DNA from: Teichococcus aerophilus
GTDB lineage: Bacteria; Pseudomonadota; Alphaproteobacteria; Acetobacterales; Acetobacteraceae
DNA length: 64,000 bases
Assembly (NCBI RefSeq): GCF_014490485.1
Contig: NZ_JACTVA010000003.1
Coordinates: forward strand, 62,001 to 126,000
Direction of reading: 5' to 3'
Shown here: one piece after another, positions 24,947 to 33,426 of the stretch
Layout of the letters: each line of letters starts with the position of its first letter
How positions within the stretch are numbered: position 1 is the first letter of the stretch
Notes under the pieces: model-generated
What the model saw: the letters and a program-made list of their open reading frames with translations, nothing else
Database searches by the model: none
Told to the model about the DNA's origin: nothing
Made by a program: the position numbers and the translations under genes

Positions 24947-27184
24947 ATGCCCGCCGATGACATGACAATCCTGCCGCAGGACGGCGAGGTCCCGACCCAT
25001 TTCTCCGCCGCCCTGTCGGAGCGGTACCTGGCCTACGCCATGTCCACCATCACCGCGCGCTCCCTGCCCGATGTGCGGGATGGGCTGAAGCCGGTGCATC
25101 GGCGGCTGCTCTGGGCCATGCACCAGCTGCGGCTGGACCCGAGCGGCGGCTTCAAGAAATGCGCCCGCATCGTCGGCGACGTGATGGGTAAGTACCACCC
25201 GCATGGCGATGCCTCGATCTACGAGGCCATGGTGCGCCTCGCCCAGGAATTCGCGGCGCGTTACACGCTGGTCGAGGGCCAGGGCAATTTCGGCAATATC
25301 GACGGCGATAACGCCGCGGCCATGCGCTACACCGAGGCCCGGCTGACCGCCATCGCCCAGGCGATGCTGGAGGGGATCGAGGAGAACTCCGTCGATTTCC
25401 GCGCCACCTATGATGGGGAGGAGCAGGAGCCGATCGTCCTGCCCGCCGCCTTCCCCAACCTGCTGGCCAACGGCGCCGCCGGCATCGCCGTCGGCATGGC
25501 CACCTCCATCCCGCCCCACAATGCGGGCGAGCTGTGCGCGGCGGCGCTGGAGCTGATACGCAACCCCAATGCCGGGCTGGACGACCTGCTGCTGCACGTG
25601 CCGGGCCCGGACTTTCCCACTGGCGGCATCCTGGTCGAGCCGCCGGATGCGGTGCGGGAGGCCTATGCCACCGGCCGCGGCGGCTTCCGCATCCGCGCGC
25701 GGTGGGAGAAGGAGCAGCTGAAGAACGGCACCTGGCAAGTCGTCGTCACCGAGATCCCGTACCAGGTGCAGAAATCCGGCCTGATCGAGAAGATCGCGGC
25801 GCTGCTGGAAGAAAAGAAGCTCCCCCTGCTGGCCGATGTGCGGGATGAGAGCACGGACGTCGTCCGCATCGTGCTGGAGCCGAAGAACCGCACCATCGAC
25901 CCGGCCATGCTGATGGAGACGCTGTTCCGCGCCACGCCGCTGGAAAACCGCTTCTCGCTCAACATGAACGTGCTGGACGCCAACCGCACGCCGCAGGTGA
26001 TGGGGCTGAAGCAGGTGCTGCGGTCCTGGCTGGACCACCGGCACGTGGTGCTGGTGCGCCGCAGCCAGCACCGGCTCGACGCCATCGCCCGGCGGCTGGA
26101 GATCCTCGAAGGCTACCTGATCGTCTACCTCAACCTCGATGAGGTCATCCGCATCGTGCGGGAGGAAGACCATCCGAAGCCGGCGCTGATCGCCGCCTTC
26201 GACCTGACGGAGACCCAGGCGGAAGCCATCCTCAACATGCGCCTGCGCGCCCTGCGCAAGCTGGAGGAGATGGAGATCCGCAAGGAGCACAAGAAGCTCT
26301 CGGCCGAGCAGAAATCGCTGCAGGGCCTGCTGGCCAGCGAGACGAAGCGCTGGAACAAGATCGCCGACGAGATCGAGCTCACCCGCCAGAAATTCGGCGA
26401 GGAGACGGAGATCGGCCGCCGTCGCACCACGCTGGATGCCGCGCCCGCCGCCGTCATCATCGACGAGCGTGCCTTCCTGGAGAAGGAGCCGATCACCGTC
26501 ATCCTCTCCGAGAAAGGCTGGATCAGGGCGCTGAAGGGCCACATCTCGCCGGAGAACGAGCAGAAGTTCAAGGAAGGCGACAAGCTGCGCTTCTTCCTGC
26601 ACGCGCAGACGACGGACCGGCTCTGCCTGTTCGCCACCAACGGCAAGTGCTTCACCCTGAAGGCCGATGCGCTGCCGCGTGGCCGTGGCGACGGCCAGCC
26701 GGTGCGCCTGCTGGTGGACATGACCAATGAGGACGACGTCGTCACCCTGTTCGTGTGGGCGGAGGGCGTGAAGCACCTCGTCGCCTCGACCGACGGGCGC
26801 GGCTTCGTGGTCAAGAGCGAGGACCTGGTGGCCGAGAAGCGCACCGGCAAGCAGGTGCTGGTGGTGGACAGCCCGAACGAGGCCGCCTGCTGCATTCCCG
26901 CCGCGGGAGACAGCGTCGCCATCATCGGCGAGAATCGCAAGTTGCTGGTGTTCCCACTGGAACAGCTGCCGGAGATGGCGCGCGGCCGCGGTGTTGCCCT
27001 GCAAGGCTACCGTGACGGCGGCATGGCCGATGTGAAGGTGTTCAAGGCCAGCGCCGGCCTGACCTGGAAGCTGGGTGAGCGCGTCCGCATGGAATCCGAC
27101 CTGACCACCTGGCGCGGCAACCGCGCCGGCGCCGGCCGCCAGCCGCCGAATGGCTTCCCGAAGAACAACCGCTTCGGGGATTGA
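24947..27184 (+). CDS. parC: DNA topoisomerase IV subunit A
   Basis: ParC cuts and reseals DNA to separate daughter chromosomes. The 745-residue protein has the [32 protein letters not shown] start, the active Tyr128 in [11 protein letters not shown], and a beta-pinwheel C-terminal domain with weak repeats. The GyrA box is absent, which supports ParC over GyrA. In the quinolone region [13 protein letters not shown], Ala89 occupies the position of E. coli ParC Ser80. The gene is monocistronic and ends with a hairpin. parE is not in the window. Confidence 0.95.
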   Translation: MPADDMTILPQDGEVPTHFSAALSERYLAYAMSTITARSLPDVRDGLKPVHRRLLWAMHQLRLDPSGGFKKCARIVGDVMGKYHPHGDASIYEAMVRLAQEFAARYTLVEGQGNFGNIDGDNAAAMRYTEARLTAIAQAMLEGIEENSVDFRATYDGEEQEPIVLPAAFPNLLANGAAGIAVGMATSIPPHNAGELCAAALELIRNPNAGLDDLLLHVPGPDFPTGGILVEPPDAVREAYATGRGGFRIRARWEKEQLKNGTWQVVVTEIPYQVQKSGLIEKIAALLEEKKLPLLADVRDESTDVVRIVLEPKNRTIDPAMLMETLFRATPLENRFSLNMNVLDANRTPQVMGLKQVLRSWLDHRHVVLVRRSQHRLDAIARRLEILEGYLIVYLNLDEVIRIVREEDHPKPALIAAFDLTETQAEAILNMRLRALRKLEEMEIRKEHKKLSAEQKSLQGLLASETKRWNKIADEIELTRQKFGEETEIGRRRTTLDAAPAAVIIDERAFLEKEPITVILSEKGWIRALKGHISPENEQKFKEGDKLRFFLHAQTTDRLCLFATNGKCFTLKADALPRGRGDGQPVRLLVDMTNEDDVVTLFVWAEGVKHLVASTDGRGFVVKSEDLVAEKRTGKQVLVVDSPNEAACCIPAAGDSVAIIGENRKLLVFPLEQLPEMARGRGVALQGYRDGGMADVKVFKASAGLTWKLGERVRMESDLTTWRGNRAGAGRQPPNGFPKNNRFGD

Positions 27185-27192
27185 GCCGGCAA

Positions 27193-27216
27193 GGCCGGGA
27201 GGTCAGCCTCCCGGCC
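27193..27216. terminator. Hairpin between convergent parC and MFS genes
   Basis: A perfect 10-bp stem, GGCCGGGAGG with CCTCCCGGCC, and a TCAG loop, 8 bp after the parC stop. No T tract. Confidence 0.55.
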
Positions 27217-27228
27217 CTGCCGCCAGCG

Positions 27229-28494
27229 TTACGCCACTTCCTCATCCAGCCGCTGCAGGTTCCGCAGCTTCGGGAACAGGCGCATCCACAACCCGGCGAC
27301 GATCACCGTGCCCACGCCGCCCAGCACCACGGCCGCGACCGGGCCGATGCCGGCCGCCAGGGTGCCGCTGCGGAATTCGCCCAGCTGGTTGGAGGTGCCG
27401 ATGAACAGCATGTTCACCGCCGCCACCCGCCCCCGCATCTCGTCCGGCGTCCGCAACTGCACCAGGGTGGAGCGGACGACGACGCTGACGACATCCGCCC
27501 CACCCAGCACCGCCAGCGCCAGCGCTGAGAGCGGCAGCCAGGTGGAGAGGCCGAAGACGATGGTGGCCAGTCCGAACACCGCCACCGAGGCGAACATCAG
27601 CAACCCCGCGTGCCGCTTGATCGGCCGCCGCGCCAGCCAGATGGAGACGCCCAGCGCCCCCACCGCCGGGGCGCCGCGCAGCAGGCCGAGGCCCCACGGC
27701 CCGGCATGCAGGATATCCCGCGCATAGAGCGGCATCATCGCCGTGGCGCCGCCCAGCAGCACCGCGAACATGTCCAACGAGATGGCACCCATGATCTCGG
27801 GGCGGGAGCGGATGAAGCGCAGGCCGCCGAACACCGCTTCCAGCGTCACCTTGTCCCGTGCGCGGGGCGGCTGGCGCAGCCGGATCAGCAGCGCGGAGCA
27901 GGAGGCCAGGGCGAAGATGGCGGCGACGATGGAATAGACTACCCCTGCCCCCAGCCCATACAGCAACCCACCGGCCGAGGGACCGATGATGGTGACCGTC
28001 TGGAACACCGAGGAGGACAGCGCCGCGGCTCGGGAAAACAGCGCCGCCGGCACCAGCCCGGGCAGCAGCGCCTGCAAGCTCGGCCCCTCGAACGCCTTGG
28101 CGGTGCCGAACAGGGCGATGAGCACATAGATCATCGCCGGCGTGATGGCGTGGGTGAAGGATGCCACGGCGAAGGCCAGGGCGCAGAGCGCGGACAGGCC
28201 CTGGCAGATGGCGGCGATCAGCCGGCGGTCGAACCGGTCGACCACCTGGCCGGAGACGAAGACCAGCAGCACCATCGGCAGGAACTGCGCCAGCCCGACT
28301 AGGCCCAGCGCCAGCGGGCTGCTGGTCAGGTCGTAGATCTGCCAGCCGACGGCGACCGTCTGCATCTGGTAGGCCAGGGCCGAGAGGCTGCGGCTGCCAA
28401 GGAAGGCCGGAAGGTTGGGATGGCGGAGGAGGCGCTGCTGCTCCCCGGGGATCAGGGCCGCCGTGGTCGGGGCGGCGCCGGTACTCTGTTGCAT
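27229..28494 (-). CDS. MFS transporter, EntS-like (MFS_3)
   Basis: A 421-residue major facilitator protein with 10 to 12 hydrophobic segments. The N-terminal piece SRSLSALAYQMQTVAVGWQIYDLTSSPLALGLVGLAQFLP and the following GQVVDRFDRR loop are typical of the MFS_3/EntS group, which includes siderophore exporters and many uncharacterised efflux proteins. TPDEMRGRVAAVNMLFIGTSNQLGEF is the matching motif in the second half. No siderophore genes are near, so the substrate is open. The start at 28494 (MQQSTGA) is chosen; the longer frame begins with Arg/Pro-rich residues. Confidence 0.85.
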   Translation of the reverse strand: MQQSTGAAPTTAALIPGEQQRLLRHPNLPAFLGSRSLSALAYQMQTVAVGWQIYDLTSSPLALGLVGLAQFLPMVLLVFVSGQVVDRFDRRLIAAICQGLSALCALAFAVASFTHAITPAMIYVLIALFGTAKAFEGPSLQALLPGLVPAALFSRAAALSSSVFQTVTIIGPSAGGLLYGLGAGVVYSIVAAIFALASCSALLIRLRQPPRARDKVTLEAVFGGLRFIRSRPEIMGAISLDMFAVLLGGATAMMPLYARDILHAGPWGLGLLRGAPAVGALGVSIWLARRPIKRHAGLLMFASVAVFGLATIVFGLSTWLPLSALALAVLGGADVVSVVVRSTLVQLRTPDEMRGRVAAVNMLFIGTSNQLGEFRSGTLAAGIGPVAAVVLGGVGTVIVAGLWMRLFPKLRNLQRLDEEVA

Positions 28495-28583
28495 CGGTGG
28501 TGGAAGCCCATTGTCGCCGGGCCCGGGACGGCCCGCTGGCTTCCACCATAAGCACGGGGCGCGCCGATTCACGCCATTACGAA

Positions 28584-28615
28584 ACTTCCATCAGGCCAGA
28601 CTTCCATCAGGCCAG
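28584..28615. repeat. Perfect 16-bp tandem duplication at the glutathione peroxidase stop
   Basis: ACTTCCATCAGGCCAG occurs twice without a gap (28584-28599 and 28600-28615). The second copy contains the stop codon of the minus-strand gene at 28607. It looks like a recent slippage or duplication event and does not change the protein. Confidence 0.85.
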
Positions 28616-29146
28616 GGCGGCCTCGACCGGCTGGAGCAGCGCCGGGGCGTTGGGCTCCACTTGGCTGGGGAAGGTATTCAGCAGCCGGCCATCGGCGCCG
28701 ACCAGATACTTGAAGAAGTTCCAGCGTGGCGCCCCCGCCCAGGCAAAGAACGGGTGCGCCTGCGGCCCCCGCACATGGCTGATGGCGGCCATGGGGAAGT
28801 CCACGCCGAACTCGGCCTCGCAGAACTCCTTCACGGCGGCGTTGTCGGCGGCTTCCTGGTTGAAGTCGTTGGACGGTACGCCGACCACCAGCAGGCCGCG
28901 CGGCGCGTAGGTCTCGTGCAGCTTCTGCAGGGCGGCGAATTGCGGCGCGAAGCCGCAGAAGCTGGCGGTGTTCACCACCAGGATTGGCTTGCCGCGATGC
29001 TGGGCGAGGTCGATCTCCCCGCCCTCGATGGCAGGGAAGCGGAAATCATACGCGGTCCCGGCAGGGGTCGCGGCGCGCGGCCTGGCGGCCGGAAGCAGCA
29101 ACAGGGGCGCGGCAGCCAGCAGAAGGCGGCGGGGCAGCTCAACCAT
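28607..29146 (-). CDS. Exported glutathione peroxidase-like protein
   Basis: A 179-residue thiol peroxidase. The peroxidatic Cys64 is in NTASFCGFAPQF. The second motif is GVPSNDFNQE with its Gln, and the third is RWNFFKYLV with Trp and Asn. An N-terminal leader (about residues 1-27) has two arginines and a long Leu/Ala core, so the protein should act outside the cytoplasm; most bacterial relatives are cytosolic. The ATG is eight bases inside the preceding sulfite-oxidase-like gene, implying coupled translation. Such enzymes usually take electrons from thioredoxin rather than glutathione. Confidence 0.88.
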   Translation of the reverse strand: MVELPRRLLLAAAPLLLLPAARPRAATPAGTAYDFRFPAIEGGEIDLAQHRGKPILVVNTASFCGFAPQFAALQKLHETYAPRGLLVVGVPSNDFNQEAADNAAVKEFCEAEFGVDFPMAAISHVRGPQAHPFFAWAGAPRWNFFKYLVGADGRLLNTFPSQVEPNAPALLQPVEAALA

Positions 29147-29795
29147 AGCGTTCCTCCAACCATGGGTCGCCACGGTCATGATAGCCCCTCACCTCCCAGA
29201 AGCCGGGTTGATTCTTGGCCATGAAGGTGATGCGGCGCACCCATTTGGTGCTCTTCCACAGATACAGGTGCGGCACCACCACGCGCAGCGGGCCGCCGTG
29301 CTGGCGGGTCAGCGGCTGGCCTTCCCAGGAATGCGCCAGCAGGTTCTCCGGCCGGGCGAAATCCTCCAGCGTCAGGTTGGTGGTGTAGCCGTCATGCGCC
29401 TCGAAGCTGACGAAGCGGGCACCGGGCTTCAGCCGCGCCAGGTCCAGCAGCGCCGTGACCGGCACGCCGCCCCACTGGTTGTCGTAGCGCGACCACTGGG
29501 TCACGCAGTGGATGTCGTTGACGCGCTGTTCCTGCGGCAGTTCGCTCAGCCAGGCCCAGTCCAGCGTCACCGGGTTCTCGACCAGCCCGTCCACGGTCAG
29601 GCGGAAGGCCGCGGTGCCGATCTCGGGCTGGATGCCGAGGTCCAGCACAGGGAAATCCTTCACCAGGCGCTGCCCGGGCGGCAGCCGCTGTTCGTGGCCA
29701 GCGGTCTGGCCGGTCAGCAGCCGCCCTTCCCGCGCCCAGGCCTGCTTCGTCTCCACCAGCTTCCGCCGAATGCCTTCCGGCTCGCCCTCTGCCAT
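29139..29795 (-). CDS. Sulfite oxidase-like molybdopterin oxidoreductase
   Basis: A 218-residue protein of the sulfite-oxidase/YedY fold, molybdopterin-binding domain only. The Mo-ligand cysteine lies in VNDIHCVTQWSRYDNQWGGVP, and the cofactor pocket continues in AHDGYTTNL and HGGPLRVVVPHLYLWKSTKWV. There is no heme domain, no dimerisation domain and no signal peptide, which matches the short cytoplasmic sulfite-oxidase-like group of unknown substrate. It overlaps the downstream glutathione peroxidase by 8 bp. The two may share a redox task, though they appear to sit in different compartments. Confidence 0.88.
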   Translation of the reverse strand: MAEGEPEGIRRKLVETKQAWAREGRLLTGQTAGHEQRLPPGQRLVKDFPVLDLGIQPEIGTAAFRLTVDGLVENPVTLDWAWLSELPQEQRVNDIHCVTQWSRYDNQWGGVPVTALLDLARLKPGARFVSFEAHDGYTTNLTLEDFARPENLLAHSWEGQPLTRQHGGPLRVVVPHLYLWKSTKWVRRITFMAKNQPGFWEVRGYHDRGDPWLEERYG

Positions 29796-29884
29796 CGCAC
29801 GCGATCTCCTGATCCCGCGCAGTAGGTGACATCGCGCGGCGCGGATGCAAGCTTGCTGGCGATCCAAGGGAGACTGCCACCCCC

Positions 29885-31666
29885 ATGCGCCACCTTTCGC
29901 GCCACCCCGGCCCGCGCTACCCCACGCCGCGACGGGCCACCCTGGCCGGGCTGCTGATGCTGGGCGCCGCCATCCTGCCCGCGCCCCTGCTGGCGCAGCA
30001 GCCTGCGCCGGTTGCAACCACCGCTGAGCAACGGGCACCGGCGCGTACCACGCGGCAGATGGTGGCCGCTGCCCACCCCCTGGCCGCCGAGGCCGGGCTG
30101 GCCATGCTGCGCCAGGGCGGCACCGCCGTGGACGCCGCCATCGCCGCCCAGGCAGTGCTGACGCTGGTGGAGCCGCAATCCTCCGGCATCGGCGGCGGCG
30201 CGCTGCTGATGCATTGGAATGCCGCCCGCCGGAACGTCTCCGCCTGGGATGGGCGGGAGACGGCACCGGCCGCCGCCACGCCCAGCCTGTTCCTGAAGCC
30301 CGACGGCTCTCCCCTCTCGTTCTACGAGGCCGTGCTGTCCGGCCGCAGCGTCGGCGTGCCTGGGGTTATGCCCATGCTGGCGGCCGCCCATGCCGCCGAG
30401 GGCCGCCTGCCATGGTCGGACCTGTTCGCCCCAGCGATCAAGCTGGCCGAGGAAGGCTTCCCCATCTCCGCCCGGCTGGCCATGCAGGTGGCGGCGGATG
30501 CCGAACGGCTGAAGCGCAACCCGGCCGCCACCGCCTATTTCTTCGACGCCGATGGCAAGCCCTGGCCGGCCGGCCACGTGCTGAAGAACCCGGCCCTGGC
30601 CGCCACGCTGCGCGCCCTGGCCGAGCGCGGCGCCGCCGCCCTGCAGACCGGGCCGATCGCCGCGCAAATCGTCGCCGCCGTCGGCAGCCATGGGGACCAG
30701 GGCAACGGCATGACGGCGGGGGATCTCGCCGGCTACTCGCCGAAGCAGCGGGAGCCACTCTGCGGCCCCTATCGCGCCTTCGTCGTCTGCGGCTTCCCGC
30801 CGCCTAGTTCCGGCGGCGTCGCCGTGGCCGAGATCCTGGGCGTGCTGGAGCACTTCCCGCTGGCGCTGCTGGACCCGCGCGGGCTGGATGCCGCGCACCT
30901 GATCGGCGAGGCCGGGCGCCTGGCCTTCGCCGACCGCAACCTTTACCTGGCGGATGCCGATTTCGTGCCGGTGCCGCTGCGCGGGCTGGTGGACCCCGCC
31001 TACCTGACCGGCCGGGCCCAACTGGTGGAAATGGACCGCGCCATTGCCACGCCCCGTGCCGGCAACCCCCGCTGGCGGGATACCGCGCTGGCGCCACAGC
31101 CCTTGCAGCCGGAATACGGCACCAGCCACCTCTCCATCGTCGATGCCGCCGGCAACGCCGTCTCGATGACCACGACGGTGGAGGATGCCTTCGGCGCCCG
31201 GCTGATGGTGGGCGGCTTCTTCCTGAACAACGAGCTGACCGACTTCTCCTTCCGGCCGGAGGTGGATGGTCGCCCGGTGGCCAACCGCGTTCAGGGGGGC
31301 AAGCGGCCGCGTTCCTCCATGTCCCCCACCCTGGTGTTCAACCGGGACGGCACCTTGTTCGCGGCGGTCGGATCGCCGGGCGGGGCGCGCATCATCGGCT
31401 ACGTGACGCAGGCGCTGGTCGGGCTGCTGGATTGGCGGCTGGACCCGCAGGCGGCGGTTTCCCTGCCGCATATCGGCACCGTCGGCGCCGGGCTGGAGCT
31501 GGAGGCCGGGACGGCCGCCGCCGCGTTGGTGCCGGGCCTGCAGGCGCGCGGACACCGGGCCGAGGCACGGGAGATGAATTCCGGCCTGCAAGCCATCGTC
31601 ATTACCCCGACCGGCCTGCTGGGCGGTGCCGACCCGCGGCGGGAAGGCGTGGCGGTCGGGGACTGA
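29885..31666 (+). CDS. ggt: Gamma-glutamyltransferase
   Basis: GGT cleaves or transfers the gamma-glutamyl group of glutathione in the periplasm. The 593-residue precursor has a signal peptide (about residues 1-38, ending in LLAQQ). It has the alpha-chain motif [26 protein letters not shown]. The autocleavage site is at [10 protein letters not shown], where Thr413 becomes the N-terminal nucleophile of the small subunit. NNELTDFS and [10 protein letters not shown] are further signatures. It stands alone and is divergent from the sulfite-oxidase-like gene. Confidence 0.93.
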   Translation: MRHLSRHPGPRYPTPRRATLAGLLMLGAAILPAPLLAQQPAPVATTAEQRAPARTTRQMVAAAHPLAAEAGLAMLRQGGTAVDAAIAAQAVLTLVEPQSSGIGGGALLMHWNAARRNVSAWDGRETAPAAATPSLFLKPDGSPLSFYEAVLSGRSVGVPGVMPMLAAAHAAEGRLPWSDLFAPAIKLAEEGFPISARLAMQVAADAERLKRNPAATAYFFDADGKPWPAGHVLKNPALAATLRALAERGAAALQTGPIAAQIVAAVGSHGDQGNGMTAGDLAGYSPKQREPLCGPYRAFVVCGFPPPSSGGVAVAEILGVLEHFPLALLDPRGLDAAHLIGEAGRLAFADRNLYLADADFVPVPLRGLVDPAYLTGRAQLVEMDRAIATPRAGNPRWRDTALAPQPLQPEYGTSHLSIVDAAGNAVSMTTTVEDAFGARLMVGGFFLNNELTDFSFRPEVDGRPVANRVQGGKRPRSSMSPTLVFNRDGTLFAAVGSPGGARIIGYVTQALVGLLDWRLDPQAAVSLPHIGTVGAGLELEAGTAAAALVPGLQARGHRAEAREMNSGLQAIVITPTGLLGGADPRREGVAVGD

Positions 31667-31674
31667 CAAAAGGT

Positions 31675-31700
31675 TGGTGGGGGAGTGCTTCCCCCCACCA
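31675..31700 (-). terminator. Terminator between convergent ggt and small secreted protein genes
   Basis: TGGTGGGGGA pairs with TCCCCCCACCA with one bulge. On the minus strand a TTTT run (ACCTTTTG) follows, so it suits the gene at 31707; it can also serve ggt. Confidence 0.65.
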
Positions 31701-31706
31701 GCGCTC

Positions 31707-32090
31707 TCACTCCACTTCGGCGCGGCTGACCTGGCGTGTCGCGTCCCAGAACAGGGAGACGCGGGAGATCTTGCACAGGTCCAGGTTGCCCCACTCGGCC
31801 GTGTCGTCGTCGCTGTAGACGACCTTGATGTCGTAGGCGCAGTCCCTGGTACCGGAGGAGAAGCGGATGTCGCGGCGCTGGTTCGCCGGCAACACGCCCT
31901 CGCCCAGGATGTCCCGGCCCCAGTTGCTGCTGCGCGAGGGGCCGACATACAGCTCCCGAATCTCGTAGCCGGTGCGGTTGACCAAGGTGAAATCCTGCTG
32001 GCCCTGGGCCATGGCAGGCGTAACCGCGGCGGCGCAGAGCGGAAGGAGCAGCATCATGCGGCGCGCCAGGGCGGCGGAGAGACCATTCAT
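31707..32090 (-). CDS. Small secreted protein of unknown function
   Basis: A 127-residue protein with an N-terminal signal peptide (MLLLPLCAAAVTPAMAQ, cleavage near residue 29). The mature part reads as a small beta-rich domain, with FTLVNRTGYEIRELYVGPS, NWGRDILG, RRDIRFSS and CAYDIKVVY ... DLCKISRVSLFWD; two cysteines could form a disulfide. Similar short exported proteins occur in other alphaproteobacteria, but I know of no assigned function. It is convergent with ggt. Confidence 0.7.
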   Translation of the reverse strand: MNGLSAALARRMMLLLPLCAAAVTPAMAQGQQDFTLVNRTGYEIRELYVGPSRSSNWGRDILGEGVLPANQRRDIRFSSGTRDCAYDIKVVYSDDDTAEWGNLDLCKISRVSLFWDATRQVSRAEVE

Positions 32091-32278
32091 TGTGGAAGCG
32101 TCCTCGTGACGGCCGCCTGCATGGCCGGCCCGGGCGCAATCTGGACGCGCAGGCCTTAAGGAACCGCTTCGGACTCGGGGGAATCACGGTGCCGCCCCTG
32201 GCCCCGCCCGGCGGATCGGGCGATGGTGGCGCGCCCCCGACAGTTCCGGGGCGAATGTCAGCCAAGGGCAGAGATGCG

Positions 32279-32533
32279 ATGCGTGCGATTTTCGTGATGA
32301 TCAAGTGCGACATGGGCCGCGCCTACGAAGTGGCGCGCGAAATGGCGGATACCATCGAGGAATTGTCCGAGATGCATTCGGTGTCCGGCCAGTACGACCT
32401 TCTGGGCAAGTTCTACCTGGGTACGGAGCAGGATATCGGCCTGTTCGTGGTGGAGCGGGTGCAGAGCATTCCTGGCGTGAAGGACACCTATACTTTGCAG
32501 ACCTTCAACGCCTTCTCACCCAATCGCGATTGA
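32279..32533 (+). CDS. Stand-alone Lrp/AsnC ligand-binding (RAM) domain protein
   Basis: With the ATG at 32279 this is 84 residues: MRAIFVMIKCDMGRAYEVA, DTIEELSEMHSVSGQYDLLGKFYL, then FVVERVQSIPGVKDTYTLQTF. This is the RAM effector domain of Lrp/AsnC regulators without the DNA-binding helix-turn-helix. Such proteins bind amino acids and can modulate full-length Lrp relatives. An in-frame ATG at 32255 is also possible; longer versions reach into weak upstream sequence. Monocistronic. Confidence 0.82.
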   Translation: MRAIFVMIKCDMGRAYEVAREMADTIEELSEMHSVSGQYDLLGKFYLGTEQDIGLFVVERVQSIPGVKDTYTLQTFNAFSPNRD

Positions 32534-32636
32534 CCTGCCCGCCATCTTTGCCGCAATTCACCACCGAATCGCCCTGATTACGTCCATGCAACGCCTTGCG
32601 GGGCCGTCATGTTCTTCCTCATAGGAGGAATGAACC

Positions 32637-32906
32637 ATGATCCGCCGTCACGCTCTTCCGATCCTCGCCCTGGCCGGCAGCCTCTTCCTGGGCGCCTGCC
32701 AGAACCCCGATGGCTCGACCGATTGGGGTAGCACCCTGGCGCTTGGCGCCGGTGCGGGTCTCGCCACCGCGCTGGTGGTCGGTGCCGCTAGCGACAACGG
32801 CCCGCGTTACAGCCGTGGCCATCACTACGACCGTGGCTATTACGGCCCGCCTCCGCGCCGCCATCACAGCGGCTACTACGCCCCTCGCCGCGGCTATTAT
32901 CGCTGA
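32637..32906 (+). CDS. Small lipoprotein with Tyr/Arg/His/Gly-rich tail
   Basis: An 89-residue exported protein. The signal peptide ends at a lipobox LGAC (Cys at residue 21), so it should be lipidated. A short Gly/Ala-rich hydrophobic segment (about 34-51) follows, then a 35-residue tail made nearly wholly of Tyr, Arg, His, Gly and Pro. A strong AGGAGGA ribosome-binding site precedes the ATG. The tail resembles those of other small outer-membrane lipoproteins of unknown role. Confidence 0.75.
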   Translation: MIRRHALPILALAGSLFLGACQNPDGSTDWGSTLALGAGAGLATALVVGAASDNGPRYSRGHHYDRGYYGPPPRRHHSGYYAPRRGYYR

Positions 32907-33042
32907 CAGCGGGGCCAGGCCCCCGGCGACCGATGGCGCGGCAGGACGATCCCGGGCCAGCCGCGAGACATGAATGTGCCCAAGGGTTCGGAACGCAACG
33001 ATGAAGGTCGGTTTACCTTTGGCAGATTATTAGGAGAAGCGC

Positions 33043-33426
33043 ATGCGGCTTGCACGGATTGCCATGGTGTCCACATCCCTTGTGCTCCTGCCGACCATGG
33101 CGGGCACCGCGCAGGCGCGCATGCCGGTTCCGTCCATGACCTCGGCAGAGCCGGGCCACCACGCCCCGGATGATCGCTACCTACAGCAGGAACAGCCGCC
33201 CCGCGTGCACGAGGTGCAGCAGCGCCAGGGTGGCGATGCCGCCTCGCCACTGGACGAAGCGGCCAAGGCCCGCGTCCGGGAACGCGTTAGGGGCCTGACG
33301 CCGGAATATCACCGCCGTGCCGCCCGGGACGGGCAGGCCGCCGCCGATGCCTGGATCCGCCAGCGTGGCTACGAGATCGGCCAGGATGAAGGCCGCAGGG
33401 CCCGCCAGCGTCAGTCCGGCCGCTAG
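33043..33426 (+). CDS. Secreted hypothetical protein, Arg/Gln-rich
   Basis: A 127-residue protein with a signal peptide ending at GTAQA (about residue 25). The mature part is polar, with many Arg, Gln, Glu and Ala and probably helical (DEAAKARVRERVRGLTPEYH). No family is recognised. AGGAG lies 7 bases before the ATG. Its TAG stop overlaps the TAG of the convergent ABC transporter gene in a shared CTAG. Confidence 0.65.
   Translation: MRLARIAMVSTSLVLLPTMAGTAQARMPVPSMTSAEPGHHAPDDRYLQQEQPPRVHEVQQRQGGDAASPLDEAAKARVRERVRGLTPEYHRRAARDGQAAADAWIRQRGYEIGQDEGRRARQRQSGR

Noticed and set aside
24869-27004. Antisense open frame of about 710 codons over parC
   Set aside because: Same high-GC artefact; parC is intact on the plus strand.
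29714-31948. Antisense open frame of about 740 codons over ggt
   Set aside because: The sense strand encodes a complete gamma-glutamyltransferase with catalytic motif; the other frame is low-complexity.
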